A stretch of 64,000 nucleotides of DNA, taken from positions 310,001 through 374,000 of the forward strand of contig CAWJAJ010000017.1 in the NCBI GenBank assembly GCA_963840805.1, given 5' to 3'. Made by a program: the position numbers and the translations under genes. Numbering within the stretch: position 1 is the stretch's first letter; the number at the start of each line of letters is the position of its first letter. This DNA comes from CADEEN01 sp963840805 (lineage in GTDB: Bacteria > Pseudomonadota > Gammaproteobacteria > Burkholderiales > Burkholderiaceae_C). Positions 17,818 through 27,509 of the stretch are shown here, in pieces. The notes under the pieces were generated by a model. The model saw nothing but the letters and a program-made list of their open reading frames with translations, made no database searches and was not told the origin of the DNA.

Positions 17818-20029
17818 ATGACGAGACCCCACCCCACAGGCGCCGGCGCGCGCCTGACCCTGACCGCAGCCGCCGCCCTCTCCGTCCTGACACTGGGCAT
17901 GGTCTCGGCCCACGCCGCGCCGCGCAGCGACAGCACCAGCGCGCGGGCCACCCAGGACAACGATTACGCGCTGGTGCAACTCAACGGCGAGCCGCTGGCC
18001 ACGTACGTGAAGACCAAGCCGCCTGCCGGCAAGAAGATCGACTTCGACCAGAGCACGGTCAAGTCGTACCGGGCCCAACTCTCGGCGCTGCGCAACGACT
18101 ACAAGGCCTGGCTGCGCACCAACGCGCCGCAGGCCAGCATCAGTGGTGAGTTCGACATCTCGCTCAACGCGGTTTCGGTCAAGCTCGGCGGCGCCACGCT
18201 GGCGCAGGTGGCGGCTTCGCCGATGGTCAAGTCGGCCCGGTACCAGGGCCTGTACTACCCCAACGCCGCCGACCCCGACCTGGCGATCTTGCGCGCCACC
18301 GACGCCTGGGCCGCCAGCAGGCCGGCAGCGCAGCGAACGCGGGCGCCGGCGTGAAGGTGGCCATCGTCGACTCCGGCATCGATGTCGGCCACCCTTGCTT
18401 CAGCGACACCGGCTATCCGGAGCAGACACAGGCAGGCGACCGCAATTTCACCAACAACAAGGTCGTCGTGGCCAAGGTCTTCAACAACAAGACACCTTCC
18501 CGGGGATACACGCCCGAGGCCATCGACTCGCACGGCACCCATGTCGCCGGTACCGTGGCGTGCAACTTCGAGACCCCGACCGTCGTCGACGGCGTGACGC
18601 TGCCCTACAGGATGTCGGGTGTGGCACCGCGCGCGCTGCTGGGCAACTACAACGTGTTCCCGGGCAACGTGGCCAATGCGCGTTCCGAAGACATCTTGAA
18701 CGCGCTGGAGGCGGCGTATGCCGACGGCTTCGACGTTGCCAACATGAGCCTGGGCGGCGGCGCGAGCGGCGTGCAGGATCTGCTGACGGTGGCGGTCGAC
18801 AACCTGGACCGCGCCAACATGGTGGTCACGATCTCCAACGGCAACGAGGGCCCGGGCTATCGCACGGTCGGCTCGCCCGGATCGGCGGCGCGCGGCCTCA
18901 CCGCGGGCGCCAGTGCGGTCGGCCACGAGATCTTCCACGTGCTGACCGTCGGCGGCGCCAGCTACCGCGGCCGTCAAGGGTGACTTTGGAGCCGGTCCGG
19001 TGACAGCGCCGCTGCGTGTGCTCACCGACACCAGCAGCCCGTTCAACGGCCTGTCGCAGGCCTGCGCCCCGTTCACAGCGGGCAGCCTGAACGGCAAGCA
19101 TCGCGCTGATCACGCGCGGCACCTGCGACTTCAGCGTCAAGCTGCGCAATGTGCAGGCGGCCGGCGGCGTCGGCGCGATCGTCGTCAACCGCGAGCCGGG
19201 CACCTTCGTGATGGGCGGCAACGGCGAACCGAACCAGCCGACGATCCCCGGCTTCATGGTCGACCCGTCGAACGCCGCCGCGCTGAAGGCCGCCGACGGC
19301 GCGAGCACGACGCTGCCGCAACTCGGCACCTACGAGGCGGTGGCTGCCAACAACGATGTCATTGGCGACTTCACGTCGTGGGGCCCGACCGACGTCGACT
19401 TCCGCGTCAAGCCCGATGTGATGGCGCCCGGCGTCAACGTCGTGTCGTCGATCCCGCGCAGCTACTGCGGTGGCGCACCCTGTTTCGCCTTCTTCAACGG
19501 CACCTCGATGGCCGCACCGCACCTGGCGGGCAGTGCCGCCATCGTGCACCAGCAACATCCCGGCTGGTCTGCGGCCGCGGTGCGCTCGGCCATCGTCAAC
19601 ACCGCCGACCGCAACGTGGTCAAGGGCCTCGACAACGCCAGCATCGTTTCCGATGCCAACAAGGTCGGCACCGGGCGCGAGAACCTGCTCGCGGCGGTAC
19701 AGGCGCGCGTCGCCCTCGATCCGGTGAGCCTGAGCTTCGGCGCCGTGCCCGCCGGCAGCGGCATGGTATTGCAGGCCAGCGTTCAACTGAGCAACCTCAG
19801 CGGCAGTGCGCAGACCTTCACGCTGCAGGTCGCCGAGGCCAGCGGCAGCGGCGTCACCTTTTCGGTGCCCGGCGGCGGGGTGACGCTGGCGTCCGGCGCC
19901 AGCGCGTCGGTCACGATCTCGATGGCAGCGTCCAAGCGCGCCAGCACCGGGCCCAAGCAGGCGGTGCTGAAGGTGTCGGCCGGCGGCAGCGTGGTGGCCC
20001 AGGCCATGCTGTACACACTGATCAAGTAG
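17818..20029 (+). CDS. exported subtilisin-like serine protease (S8) with PA domain, frameshifted
   Basis: A signal peptide (about residues 1-37, ending SAHAA) is followed by an inhibitor-type prodomain and then the S8 catalytic domain. The triad is visible as aspartate in VAIVDSGID, histidine in DSHGTHVAGT and serine in FNGTSMAAPH, with the oxyanion asparagine in ISNGNEGP. A PA domain (ITRGTCDFSVKLRNVQAAGG) is inserted between the last two, and the C-terminus is an Fn3-like sandwich. The rebuilt length is about 735 residues, normal for secreted PA-subtilases. Frames change near 18325, 18970 and 19095. It stands alone, so it is probably a nutritional secreted protease. Confidence 0.88.
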
Positions 20030-20171
20030 GCCAGTGAGCAGGCGCGCCGGCAGCCGTGGAGGCCCGCCGGCGCGTCGGCCGCTCGACTGCATCGGAATGC
20101 AGCGCAGGCCGGGGCTGACGACCTGCGGGCTGGTGCTGGCCCCGCGGTCCTGGCGCCGCTGGGCGGCCAGG

Positions 20172-20858
20172 TCAATCGTCGACCGCGAGCCCTGCGGACC
20201 ACAGCGCGGCCGCGGCCGCGAAGATCGACGAATGAACCAGCGTGCTGCCGTCCTTCGCCAACCGGACCCACGCCAGCGTGTCGTGGTGACTGCGCTGAAT
20301 CAGGTCCCTTGATCGCTCTGCAACGAGCCAGGCGTGCAACGTGGCGTACTGCTGCGGATGGCGTTGCCGTGTCCACGCCAGCCCGACGAGATCACCGTAG
20401 CCCTCCTCTCGACGCACCGCCTGCATGTTCAGGTAGGCGGCCTGCAGCTCGGGGCCGAGTTGCGCGGGAACGCTGGCGGCGAAGCCCGCAGGCAAGCCAT
20501 GCCAGGCGCCGTCGAGATAACGTCGGCAGTGGCCCAGTTCATGTGCGGCCATGAGTTCGAGCGTCGCGTCGAGCAGGCCCGGCTCGATGCGTTCGAGCGT
20601 GGCCTGTGCTTCCGCGTTGCCCCGCATCGAGAGCACCAGCTTGCAGCGGCCCTCGACGAAGCCCAAGGCGAGCGGTGCGGCGCCGGGCGTCGGCTGCGGC
20701 TGCACGACGACGTCCAGCGGCAGCTCCGCTTGCCGGGCGAACTCGATGACCGGCCAGGCGCCTTTCAGCCAGCGCATCTCGGTCTCGGTCAGGTCCGCCG
20801 CATGGCACGCCGACGCGCTCAGCGCGGCGGCGATATAGCCGGAGATCGACTTGCCCAT
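20172..20858 (-). CDS. putative exported zinc metallopeptidase-like protein (HELGH)
   Basis: A 228-residue protein with a good GGGAGGTG ribosome site before the ATG at 20858 and a leader MGKSISGYIAAALSASACHA. The central ELMAAHELGHCRRYLDG contains HExxH, the zinc-binding motif of gluzincins and metzincins, and a downstream glutamate (REEGYGDLVGLAW) could be the third ligand. I do not recognise a named family. A frame extension to 20947 has no support. It is convergent with the subtilase gene, but there is no sign they act together. Confidence 0.6.
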   Translation of the reverse strand: MGKSISGYIAAALSASACHAADLTETEMRWLKGAWPVIEFARQAELPLDVVVQPQPTPGAAPLALGFVEGRCKLVLSMRGNAEAQATLERIEPGLLDATLELMAAHELGHCRRYLDGAWHGLPAGFAASVPAQLGPELQAAYLNMQAVRREEGYGDLVGLAWTRQRHPQQYATLHAWLVAERSRDLIQRSHHDTLAWVRLAKDGSTLVHSSIFAAAAALWSAGLAVDD

Positions 20859-21150
20859 GAGACACCTCCCGATCGATGCTTCGTCCAATCTCTCATGTGT
20901 CTTGAGCGCTGCGACGTGGCGACTCGCCCCAAGCGTGCCGTGTTTCACACCGGCCGCGCCGTCGTCGGTCGCAGCGTGCGACTACCGACGGGAAGCGGGC
21001 CTCCTCCAGCTCGCGCGGCTTGCTGCGTTCGGCCGCCAGCCCCTCGCGCAATGGTTCGCTGCTCCAGAACGATGCGCGCTTGTAGATCGCGCGTCCGCTC
21101 GGCACGTGTCAGCCGCAGGCGGCAAACACCAGCACGGACGATGCCCTCCG
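20859..21150. other. 292-bp intergenic stretch
   Basis: No gene, RNA or clear regulatory site was recognised apart from the ribosome site of the HELGH gene. A 70-codon antisense frame (20893-21105) has no family features. Confidence 0.4.
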
Positions 21151-21859
21151 CTACAGACTCAACCCCTGCCCGGCCTCTTCGACGGTGCGCCCGTCACGGA
21201 TGTGATAGATGCGCTTGAAGGTCGGGATGATCTTCTCGTCGTGGGTGACGACGATGATCGCCGTGTGGTACTGCGTGGCCATCTGATTGAGGATGCGCAC
21301 GACCGCCAGCGCACGCTCGCTGTCCAGCGGCGCCGTCGGCTCGTCGGCCAGGATCACCGGCGGCTGGTTGGCCAGTGCGCGCGCGATCGACACCCGCTGC
21401 TGCTCGCCGCCGGACAGCTCCGATGGCTGCGCGCGGGCACGGTGCCCGACGTCGAGCGCACTCAGCAGCTCGAGGGCCCGCGTGCGTGCTTGCGCCGTTG
21501 GGCCGGCCGGCCAGCATCGGCAACAGGGCCACGTTGTCGGTGACGTCGAGGAACGGGATCAGGTACGGCGCCTGGAACACGAAGCCGATGCTGTCGCGGC
21601 GCAGTGCGCGCAGGTCGGGGATCTTCCAGCCGTCGTCGTAGATGGTCTGTCCGCGCAGAACCATGCGCCCCGCGGTCGGCTCGATCACCGCCCCCAGGCA
21701 TTTCAGCAGCGTGCTCTTGCCCGAGCCCGACGGGCCGATCAGCCCGACCACCTCGCCGGGCGCGACGGTCAGGTTGACGTCCTTCAGCGCATCGACCGCC
21801 GTCGCGCCCTCGCCGTAGCGCTTGCGCAGGCCTTCGATGCGGATGCCGAGTTGGTTCAT
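21151..21859 (-). CDS. ABC transporter ATPase, MacB/DevA type, one frameshift
   Basis: The protein starts MNQLGIRIEGLRKRYGEG and shows Walker A GLIGPSGSGKSTLLK, Q-loop FVFQAPYLIPFLDV, the signature ELSGGEQQRVSIARAL (partly in a second frame), Walker B VILADEPTAPLDS and the switch histidine VTHDEKI. The frame changes once near 21500. The 236-residue length and close likeness to DevA/MacB ATPases indicate that it powers the FtsX-type permease encoded just upstream. It is the last gene of the TetR-HlyD-FtsX-ATPase series, separated from the permease gene by repeat copy C. Confidence 0.9.
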
Positions 21860-21920
21860 CGCGCGCTGCTCCGCCGCGCTGTGCACGACCCGCGATGCAT
21901 GAATCGGACGGTGTTGCCAA

Positions 21921-22000
21921 GTGGCCGCCGCGGAGTTGGCTTTGCCAGGCCGCTGGCGGCGCCCCCCTGGGGGGGAGCGGCGAAGCCGCTTCGGGGGGGA
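21921..22000. repeat. short multi-hairpin intergenic repeat, copy C
   Basis: The third copy of the element seen at 10788 and 11920, ending in AGCGGC-GAA-GCCGCT preceded by a C-run/G-run hairpin (CCCCC-CT-GGGGG). It lies a few bases after the permease stop codon and inside the efflux operon, so it may reduce expression of the ATPase gene relative to the genes before it. Confidence 0.7.
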
Positions 22001-22007
22001 CTCATTT

Positions 22008-23210
22008 CTAGCCGCCGATCGCTGCCGCGGGGTCGACCTTCAACGCCGCACGGATCGCCAGCGTGCTGGCCAGCGCGCAGATCAGCAGCACCGCCACCAG
22101 CCCGCGCACGGCATCGCCGGGCTCGAGCAGCACGTACTTCGGGAACACCGGAGCCCACAGCGTGGCCGCCACCTTGCCGACGACGAAGCCGATGACGCCC
22201 AGGCCGAGCGCCTGCTGCAGGATCATGCCGGCGATGGTGCGGTTGCGCGTGCCGATCAGCTTGAGCACGGCGATCTCGCGGATCTTGCCGAGCGTCATGG
22301 TGTAGATGATGAAGGCCACGATGGCCGCGCTGACGACCGCCAGGATGACCAGGAACATGCCGATCTGCCGCGCCGAGGTGGCGATCAGCTTGGCCACCAG
22401 GATCTCCTCCATCTGCGCCCGCGTGTAGGCCTCGAGGTGCTTCCAGCGGCGGATCGGTTCGGCCACCGCCTCGGCCGCGAAGCCGGGCTGCAGCTGCACC
22501 AGCACCGCGTTGACGCTGCGGTTGCTGGCCTGCGAGGCCTGGATCGCCTCGAGCAGGCCGGGCACGCCGGGCCGGTTCAGGCCCGGGTTGGCCGCGGTGC
22601 GCGCGCGATCGTTCAGGATCGCGTCGTTGTCCTTCAGGAACTGCGCTTCCTGCGCGTCCTTCAGCGGGATGAAGACCATCGGGTCGCCGCCCGACGACAC
22701 CATGCGCTGCGTCAGGCCGACCACCGTGTAGTCGTGGCGGCGGATGCGCAGGCGATCGCCGAGCGCGAAGCCGGTGCGCACGTCGGCCACCGCTTCGTAG
22801 TGGCTGCGCGTGATGTGCCGGCCTGCCACCAGGGTGGCGGGTTCGCCGGGCTGGCCGGGCGGGTCGCTCTCGTAACCGACGACCATCGCACGCACCTCGG
22901 TGGCGCCGTGCCGTACCTGCATCGTCAGGTAGGTGACGTTGGCCGCGCGCGCCACGCCGGGCAGGCCGCGCACGCCGCGCACCACGTCGTCGCGCAGGCT
23001 CGACGACTCGGCGTACGGGCCCTGCGTGTCCTGCTGCACCACCCACAGGTCGGCGCCGCTGTTGTCGAGCAGCGCACGGGCGTCGTCGACCATGCCGCGG
23101 TAGATGCCGGCCATCGACAGCGTCACGCCGATCAGCAGGCCCAGGCCGATGCCGGTGAGCACGAACTTGCCCCACGAGTGCAGGATGTCGCGACCGGCCA
23201 GGCTGATCAT
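22008..23210 (-). CDS. FtsX-like ABC permease (DevC type)
   Basis: An intact 400-residue permease with one N-terminal membrane helix (GKFVLTGIGLGLLIGVTLSM), a large periplasmic domain, and three C-terminal helices (IGMFLVILAVVSAAIVAFII, LGLGVIGFVVGKVAATL, LVAVLLICALASTLAIRAAL), the topology of MacB-fold transporters. The start at 23210 overlaps the TGA of the HlyD gene. Together with the adaptor and ATPase it should form a tripartite-type exporter in the inner membrane; the substrate is unknown. Confidence 0.9.
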   Translation of the reverse strand: MISLAGRDILHSWGKFVLTGIGLGLLIGVTLSMAGIYRGMVDDARALLDNSGADLWVVQQDTQGPYAESSSLRDDVVRGVRGLPGVARAANVTYLTMQVRHGATEVRAMVVGYESDPPGQPGEPATLVAGRHITRSHYEAVADVRTGFALGDRLRIRRHDYTVVGLTQRMVSSGGDPMVFIPLKDAQEAQFLKDNDAILNDRARTAANPGLNRPGVPGLLEAIQASQASNRSVNAVLVQLQPGFAAEAVAEPIRRWKHLEAYTRAQMEEILVAKLIATSARQIGMFLVILAVVSAAIVAFIIYTMTLGKIREIAVLKLIGTRNRTIAGMILQQALGLGVIGFVVGKVAATLWAPVFPKYVLLEPGDAVRGLVAVLLICALASTLAIRAALKVDPAAAIGG

Positions 23211-24400
23211 GGGCTGCGGCCCGGCGAGTCGCGTCGACGACCTTGATGCGGCTGCCGGCCGCCAGCGTCCTTCTCGCTGTAGACCACCACCTCGTCGCCC
23301 GCCTTCAAGCCTTCGAGCACCTGCACCTGGCCGTCGAGGCTGGCCTGGCCGACGCGCACCGCTGCAAATCGCAAGCCGCTGCCGTCGACTCGCCACACGC
23401 CCGTCTGCTCGCCGTGGCGCTGCAGGCTGGCGTTGGGCAGCAGCACGGCCGGCGCGGTGGCCGGCAGGGCCAGCGTGACCTCGGCCAGTTCACCCACCGA
23501 CACGCCGGCCGGCAGTGAGTCGAAGGCCACCAGGGCCACCCGTTCCTCGGTCACGCTGTCGCTCACCGCTTCGACGCGGGCCACCGTGCCGGCCAGCGGA
23601 TTCGACGGCCTCGATCGCAGCACGATCTGCGCGCGCAATCCGGTGGCCAGCCCCGCGGAGCGGCCCTGGTCCAGTCGCACCTTGACCCACAGCGACGCGG
23701 GTTCGATCAGCCGCAGCACCGCCTGCCCGGCCACCACGGTGGAGCCCGGCTCGGCATCGCGGCTGATCACGACGCCGTCGCTCGGCGCCAGCAGGCGCAC
23801 GTTGTCGCGCTGCTGGCGCAGGCCGGCGCGCTCGGCCGCGAGGCGCTGCAGATCCTGGCGCGCCGCGGCCAGGTTGGCGTCGGCGCTGCCGACGCCCGCG
23901 TCGGCCGAGGTCTGCTCCTGCAGCTTGGCCTCGACCGCACCGGCACTGATGAAGTTCTTCTCGCCCAGATCGACATAGCGCCGCGCATTGATCGCCGCCA
24001 GCGCCTGCTTGGCCACGGCATCCTGGCGCTGCGCCTGCATCGCCGCGATTGCGCTGCTCGCGCGCGCCATCGACGCGTCCAGCGCGGCCGCGCGCTCATC
24101 GAGGTCGACCGGGTCCATCTCGGCCAGCAGCTGGCCGGCCTTCACCGCGTCGCCGACATCGACCGCCACCCGGCGCACGCGGCCGGCGACGGTGGGCCCG
24201 ATCAGGTAAGCGCGGCGCGCCTCGACCGTGCCGATGCCGAACAGCGCCGGCGCGAGAGTGCCCTCGGCGGCCTTGGCGACCGTCACGCGCACCGGCGCCA
24301 GCGGGCCCGAACGCATCACCACGTAGGCCAGTGCACCGAGCAGCAGCACACCGAGCAGGCCCAGGCCGACGCGACGCGACAGGAATGTGCGTGCGTTCAT
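23207..24400 (-). CDS. HlyD-family periplasmic adaptor subunit
   Basis: A 397-residue membrane-fusion protein. One N-terminal anchor helix (VGLGLLGVLLLGALAYVVM) is followed by the split lipoyl domain (GRVRRVAVDVGDAVKAGQLL and VRLLAPSDGVVISRDAEPGS), a long alpha hairpin rich in Ala, Gln and Arg (about residues 110-200), and beta-barrel domains. The last 20 residues (from 23265 on) become Arg/Gly-rich and unlike the family; an extra base there would hide an expected ending such as LAAGSRIKVVD. The gene overlaps TetR upstream and the permease downstream by ATGA. Confidence 0.88.
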   Translation of the reverse strand: MNARTFLSRRVGLGLLGVLLLGALAYVVMRSGPLAPVRVTVAKAAEGTLAPALFGIGTVEARRAYLIGPTVAGRVRRVAVDVGDAVKAGQLLAEMDPVDLDERAAALDASMARASSAIAAMQAQRQDAVAKQALAAINARRYVDLGEKNFISAGAVEAKLQEQTSADAGVGSADANLAAARQDLQRLAAERAGLRQQRDNVRLLAPSDGVVISRDAEPGSTVVAGQAVLRLIEPASLWVKVRLDQGRSAGLATGLRAQIVLRSRPSNPLAGTVARVEAVSDSVTEERVALVAFDSLPAGVSVGELAEVTLALPATAPAVLLPNASLQRHGEQTGVWRVDGSGLRFAAVRVGQASLDGQVQVLEGLKAGDEVVVYSEKDAGGRQPHQGRRRDSPGRSP

Positions 24401-24996
24401 GGTGCCTCGCCAATGCCGCGCAGGTAGAGCGCGAACACGCGCTCGGCCTCGGCCTTCATCGCGCCGGGCTTGCCGCTCAGCATCGACTGCATCACGAGGC
24501 CCTGCACGATGCCGACGAACAGCGTCGCGGCGGCAGGCTGGTCCAGGCTGGCCGGGACCTGGCCCTGCGCCACGGCCGCGTCGAGCAGGCCCAGCAGCAG
24601 CTTGCGATAGCTTTGCAGCAGCGCCCTGACTTCCTGCTTGACCGGCGAATCCGAGGGCCGCTGCAGCTCATGAAAGATCAGGCGCGGCACGCCCGGATGC
24701 GCGACCACGAAGCCGACGTGGGCCCTGAACACGGCGCCCAAGGCGTCGAGGGGCGATGGCGCCGCCTGCGCAGCCGCGGCGAGCGCCGCGAGCAACTGCT
24801 CGCGCACGCCCGCCATCGCCGCCAGCCAGATCGCGTCCTTGGTCGGGAAGTGCTTGAACACCGCCCCCTGCGTCACGCCGACCGCCGCCGCGATGTCGCT
24901 GGTGGTGATCAGCGCGGGGCTGAGCTCACGCGCCAGGTGCAACGCGGCCGCGACGATCTCCGCCTGGCGTTCTTCGGTGGGCAATCGGGTTTGCAT
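24397..24996 (-). CDS. TetR-family repressor of the efflux operon
   Basis: An intact 199-residue regulator. The N-terminal helix-turn-helix is TSDIAAAVGVTQGAVFKHFP with the characteristic KHFPTKDAIW after it; the rest is the helical ligand domain. It is the first gene of the efflux operon, overlapping the adaptor by four bases, and a 22-bp palindrome 20 bp upstream of its start is its likely operator. The MFS exporter gene diverges from the same intergenic region and could be regulated too. Confidence 0.9.
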   Translation of the reverse strand: MQTRLPTEERQAEIVAAALHLARELSPALITTSDIAAAVGVTQGAVFKHFPTKDAIWLAAMAGVREQLLAALAAAAQAAPSPLDALGAVFRAHVGFVVAHPGVPRLIFHELQRPSDSPVKQEVRALLQSYRKLLLGLLDAAVAQGQVPASLDQPAAATLFVGIVQGLVMQSMLSGKPGAMKAEAERVFALYLRGIGEAP

Positions 24997-25015
24997 CGGA
25001 AGCCGCTCGACATTC

Positions 25016-25037
25016 GGTAAGTATTTGAATACTTACC
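25016..25037. promoter_or_regulatory. palindromic operator for the TetR repressor
   Basis: GGTAAGTATT and AATACTTACC form a perfect 10-bp inverted repeat around a TG centre. It is the only AT-rich block in this intergenic region and lies 20 bp before the tetR start, where a repressor would block transcription of its own operon. Confidence 0.75.
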
Positions 25038-25146
25038 AATGTAGCCGATCGGCCGGCGCGGCGCAAGGCCACCGGCGTGCCCTCCCTGCGGCCAGCGCGG
25101 ATCGAGGGCGCGGCACAATCGTCGCGGCAGCCGCGACACCACGACC

Positions 25147-25221
25147 GTGACGACAATTCACCCCCTTTTCGATTGCAGCGACCTGCGCGACCTCGACGAC
25201 GCGCTCGCGCCGCGCCGATGA
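25147..25221 (+). CDS. possible 24-residue leader peptide before the MFS gene
   Basis: A GTG-initiated frame of 24 codons ends in a TGA that overlaps the MFS start codon (ATGA). The peptide is acidic in the middle (DLRDLDDAL). No clear ribosome site is visible before either start. Coupled translation would explain the lack of a ribosome site at the MFS gene, but chance is a fair alternative, and so is a frameshifted N-terminal extension of the MFS protein. Confidence 0.25.
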   Translation: MTTIHPLFDCSDLRDLDDALAPRR

Positions 25222-26431
25222 TCCCGGCCGCCCTGCTGCCGCAACGCGACTACCTGCGCTTCTGGTGGGCGCGGGTCGCGAGCACTTGCGCCAGTCAGAT
25301 GCTGATGGTGGCCGTCGGCTGGCAGATGTACGACCTGACAGGCTCGGCCTGGGACCTCGGCCTCGTCGGCCTGCTCCAGTTCCTGCCGGCGCTGGCACTG
25401 GTGCTGGTCACCGGCGACGTGGTCGACCGCCACCACCGTGCGCGCGTCGCCGCGGCCTGCGTCGGCGCGCAGGCCGCGGTGGCGCTGGTGCTGGCCCTGG
25501 CGCCCTGGGCGGGCGGGCCGCAGCGCGGGCTGCTGTTGGCGCTGTCGGTGGTGCTGGGCACGGCCAAGGCCTTCCAGATGCCGGCGCAGCAGGCGCTGAC
25601 GCCCCTGCTGGTGCCGCCGCCGCTGCTGCCGCGCGCGCTGGCCTTCAGTGCGGCCGGCATGCAACTGGCCATCATCGCCGGCCCGGCCATCGGCGGCCTG
25701 CTCTACGTGGCCGGTGTCACCACCGTGTACGCCACCTGCGTGGCGCTGTTCGCCGTCGCCACGCTGCTGCTGCTGCGCGTGCACCACGCCGACCCGCCGG
25801 CGCGCGAACGCGCCACCTGGCAGACCCTGCTCGCCGGGGTGAGCTACGTGCGCGGCAACCCGGTCGTGCTCGGCGCCATCTCGCTCGACCTGTTCGCGGT
25901 GCTGCTCGGCGGGGCGACCGCGCTGCTGCCGATGTTCGCCAAGGACTTGCTGCACGTCGGGCCCTGGGGGCTGGGCCTGCTGCGCGGTGCGCCGGCCGTC
26001 GGCGCGCTGGCGATGTCGCTCGCGCTCACGCGCTGGCCCATCACCCGCAGTGCCGGGCCGCAAGCATGCTGTGGGCGGTGGTGGTGTACGGCGGCGCCAC
26101 GGCCGTGTTCGGCGTCTCGACCTCGTTCGCGCTGTCGATGCTGGCGCTGGCCGTCACCGGCGCTGCCGACATGGTCAGCATCGTCGTGCGCCAGTCCCTC
26201 GTGCAACTGGAGACGCCCGACGCGATGCGCGGCCGCGTCAGCGCGGTCAACTCGGTATTCATCGGCGCGTCGAACCAGCTCGGTGAATTCGAGTCGGGCG
26301 CCACGGCGGCACTGCTCGGGCCGGTGGGCTCGGTGGTGCTCGGCGGCGTCGGTTCGGTGGTGATCGCGCTGCTGTGGTGGCGCCTGTTTCCGACGCTGGC
26401 GCAGCGCGACCAGCTCGTGCGATCGCACTAG
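25218..26431 (+). CDS. MFS exporter of the EntS-like family, frameshifted
   Basis: The rebuilt protein of about 404 residues has the twelve hydrophobic segments of the MFS_3/EntS group. It starts MIPAALLPQRDYLRFWWARV with MLMVAVGWQMYDLTGSAWDL, typical of these efflux carriers, and ends VVLGGVGSVVIALLWWRLFP. The frame changes near 26050-26065; the net two-base shift fits two single insertions (restoring SAGRKMLWAVVVYGG). Its TAG stop codon is part of the CTAG that borders the MITE, so that insertion did not alter the protein. It diverges from the tetR efflux operon. Confidence 0.85.
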
Positions 26432-26700
26432 GGTGTGTTGACATTCAAACGTGACCGCGCCGGGGTGCCCTGGGGATGCAGCGCAAGGCGCAGGCCGCCG
26501 CACGGGGTCAGGCCCCGTGCAAGGCCTGCAACGCTGCGCGGCGCCCCAGGACACGCCGGCCCTGCGGGTGAGTACCCAGAACGGGCGCACTCGTTGTTGC
26601 GAAGCCTTGCCGTGGGGCCGGCCACGGCGGCGGCTTCGCGCCTAGATTGCGCCCGTTCTGGGTATTCACGCGGTCACGTTTGAATGTCAACACACCCTAG
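26428..26700. mobile_element. 273-bp non-autonomous MITE with IS5-like CTAG ends
   Basis: Perfect 32-bp inverted ends (26428-26459 and 26669-26700) begin with CTAG followed by GGGTGTGTTGACATTCAAAC. CTAG fits the YTAR target duplication used by the IS5 group, so the element is probably a short derivative moved by an IS5-like transposase. It contains no transposase. A second inverted pair (26568-26589 with 26648-26669, one mismatch) forms a hairpin joined to the right end. The left CTAG includes the TAG stop codon of the MFS gene. Confidence 0.85.
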
Positions 26701-26784
26701 CACCTGGTGGCGCGGGCCGAGGCATGAAACCTGCGTAGCATCGGCCCGGCCACCAACCTGCTGCGGCCCGCGCCGCCCGAACCC

Positions 26785-27507
26785 ATGACCGACACCGCCG
26801 CCCCTGACGCAAGCTCCGCGATCCACCTGATCGGCGGCGAGAAAGGCGGCGTCGGCAAGTCGCTCGTCTCGCGCCTGCTGGCCCAGCATTTCATCGACCG
26901 CGGCATCCCCTTCACCGGCTTCGACACCGACCGCTCGCACGGCGCGCTGATGCGCTTCTATGCCGGCTATGCCAGCCCGGTGCTGGTCGACCGCTACGAG
27001 GCTCTCGACGCCATCGTCGAGAGCGCCGTGGCCACCCCCGGCCAGCGCGTGCTGGTCGACCTGGCCGCACAGACCCACGCGCCGCTGGTGCAGTGGATGG
27101 ACGATTCCGGCGTGCTCGAGCTGGCTGCCGAATCCGGCGTGTCGATCAACTACTGGCACGTGATGGACGCCGGTCGCGATTCGGTCGATCTGCTCGAGCG
27201 CCTGCTCGACCGCTTCGGCACGCGCCTGTCCTACGTGCTGGTGCTGAATCAGTTGCGCGGCGACGATTTCTCGCAGCTCGAACGATCGGGGCAGCTGACG
27301 CGTGCGGTACAGCTGGGTGCCCGCGTCGTGAAACTGAAGCACCTGCAGGACGCCGTGCTGCGCAAGATCGACGCCGCCGACTCCAGCTTCTGGGCCGCGC
27401 GCCAGGCGGCCGGCAACGAAGGGCCGAAGCTGGGCCTGCTGGAGCGGCAACGCTTGAAGCTGTGGCTGAATGCGGTGACCTCGGAGTTCATGGTCGCGGG
27501 CGTCTGA
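26785..27507 (+). CDS. ParA/MinD-like P-loop ATPase
   Basis: An intact 240-residue protein with the deviant Walker A motif GGEKGGVGKSLVSRLLAQHF near residue 17, characteristic of ParA/MinD/MobD ATPases, and a Walker B-like VLVDLAAQTH. The C-terminal half (ARVVKLKHLQDAVLRKIDAA) has no plasmid partner-binding features I recognise, and no parB gene is adjacent. It may be one of the chromosomal MobD-like ATPases of unknown role found in this group. It follows the MITE by 84 bp and its TGA borders repeat copy 2. Confidence 0.8.
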   Translation: MTDTAAPDASSAIHLIGGEKGGVGKSLVSRLLAQHFIDRGIPFTGFDTDRSHGALMRFYAGYASPVLVDRYEALDAIVESAVATPGQRVLVDLAAQTHAPLVQWMDDSGVLELAAESGVSINYWHVMDAGRDSVDLLERLLDRFGTRLSYVLVLNQLRGDDFSQLERSGQLTRAVQLGARVVKLKHLQDAVLRKIDAADSSFWAARQAAGNEGPKLGLLERQRLKLWLNAVTSEFMVAGV

Positions 27508-27509
27508 AT

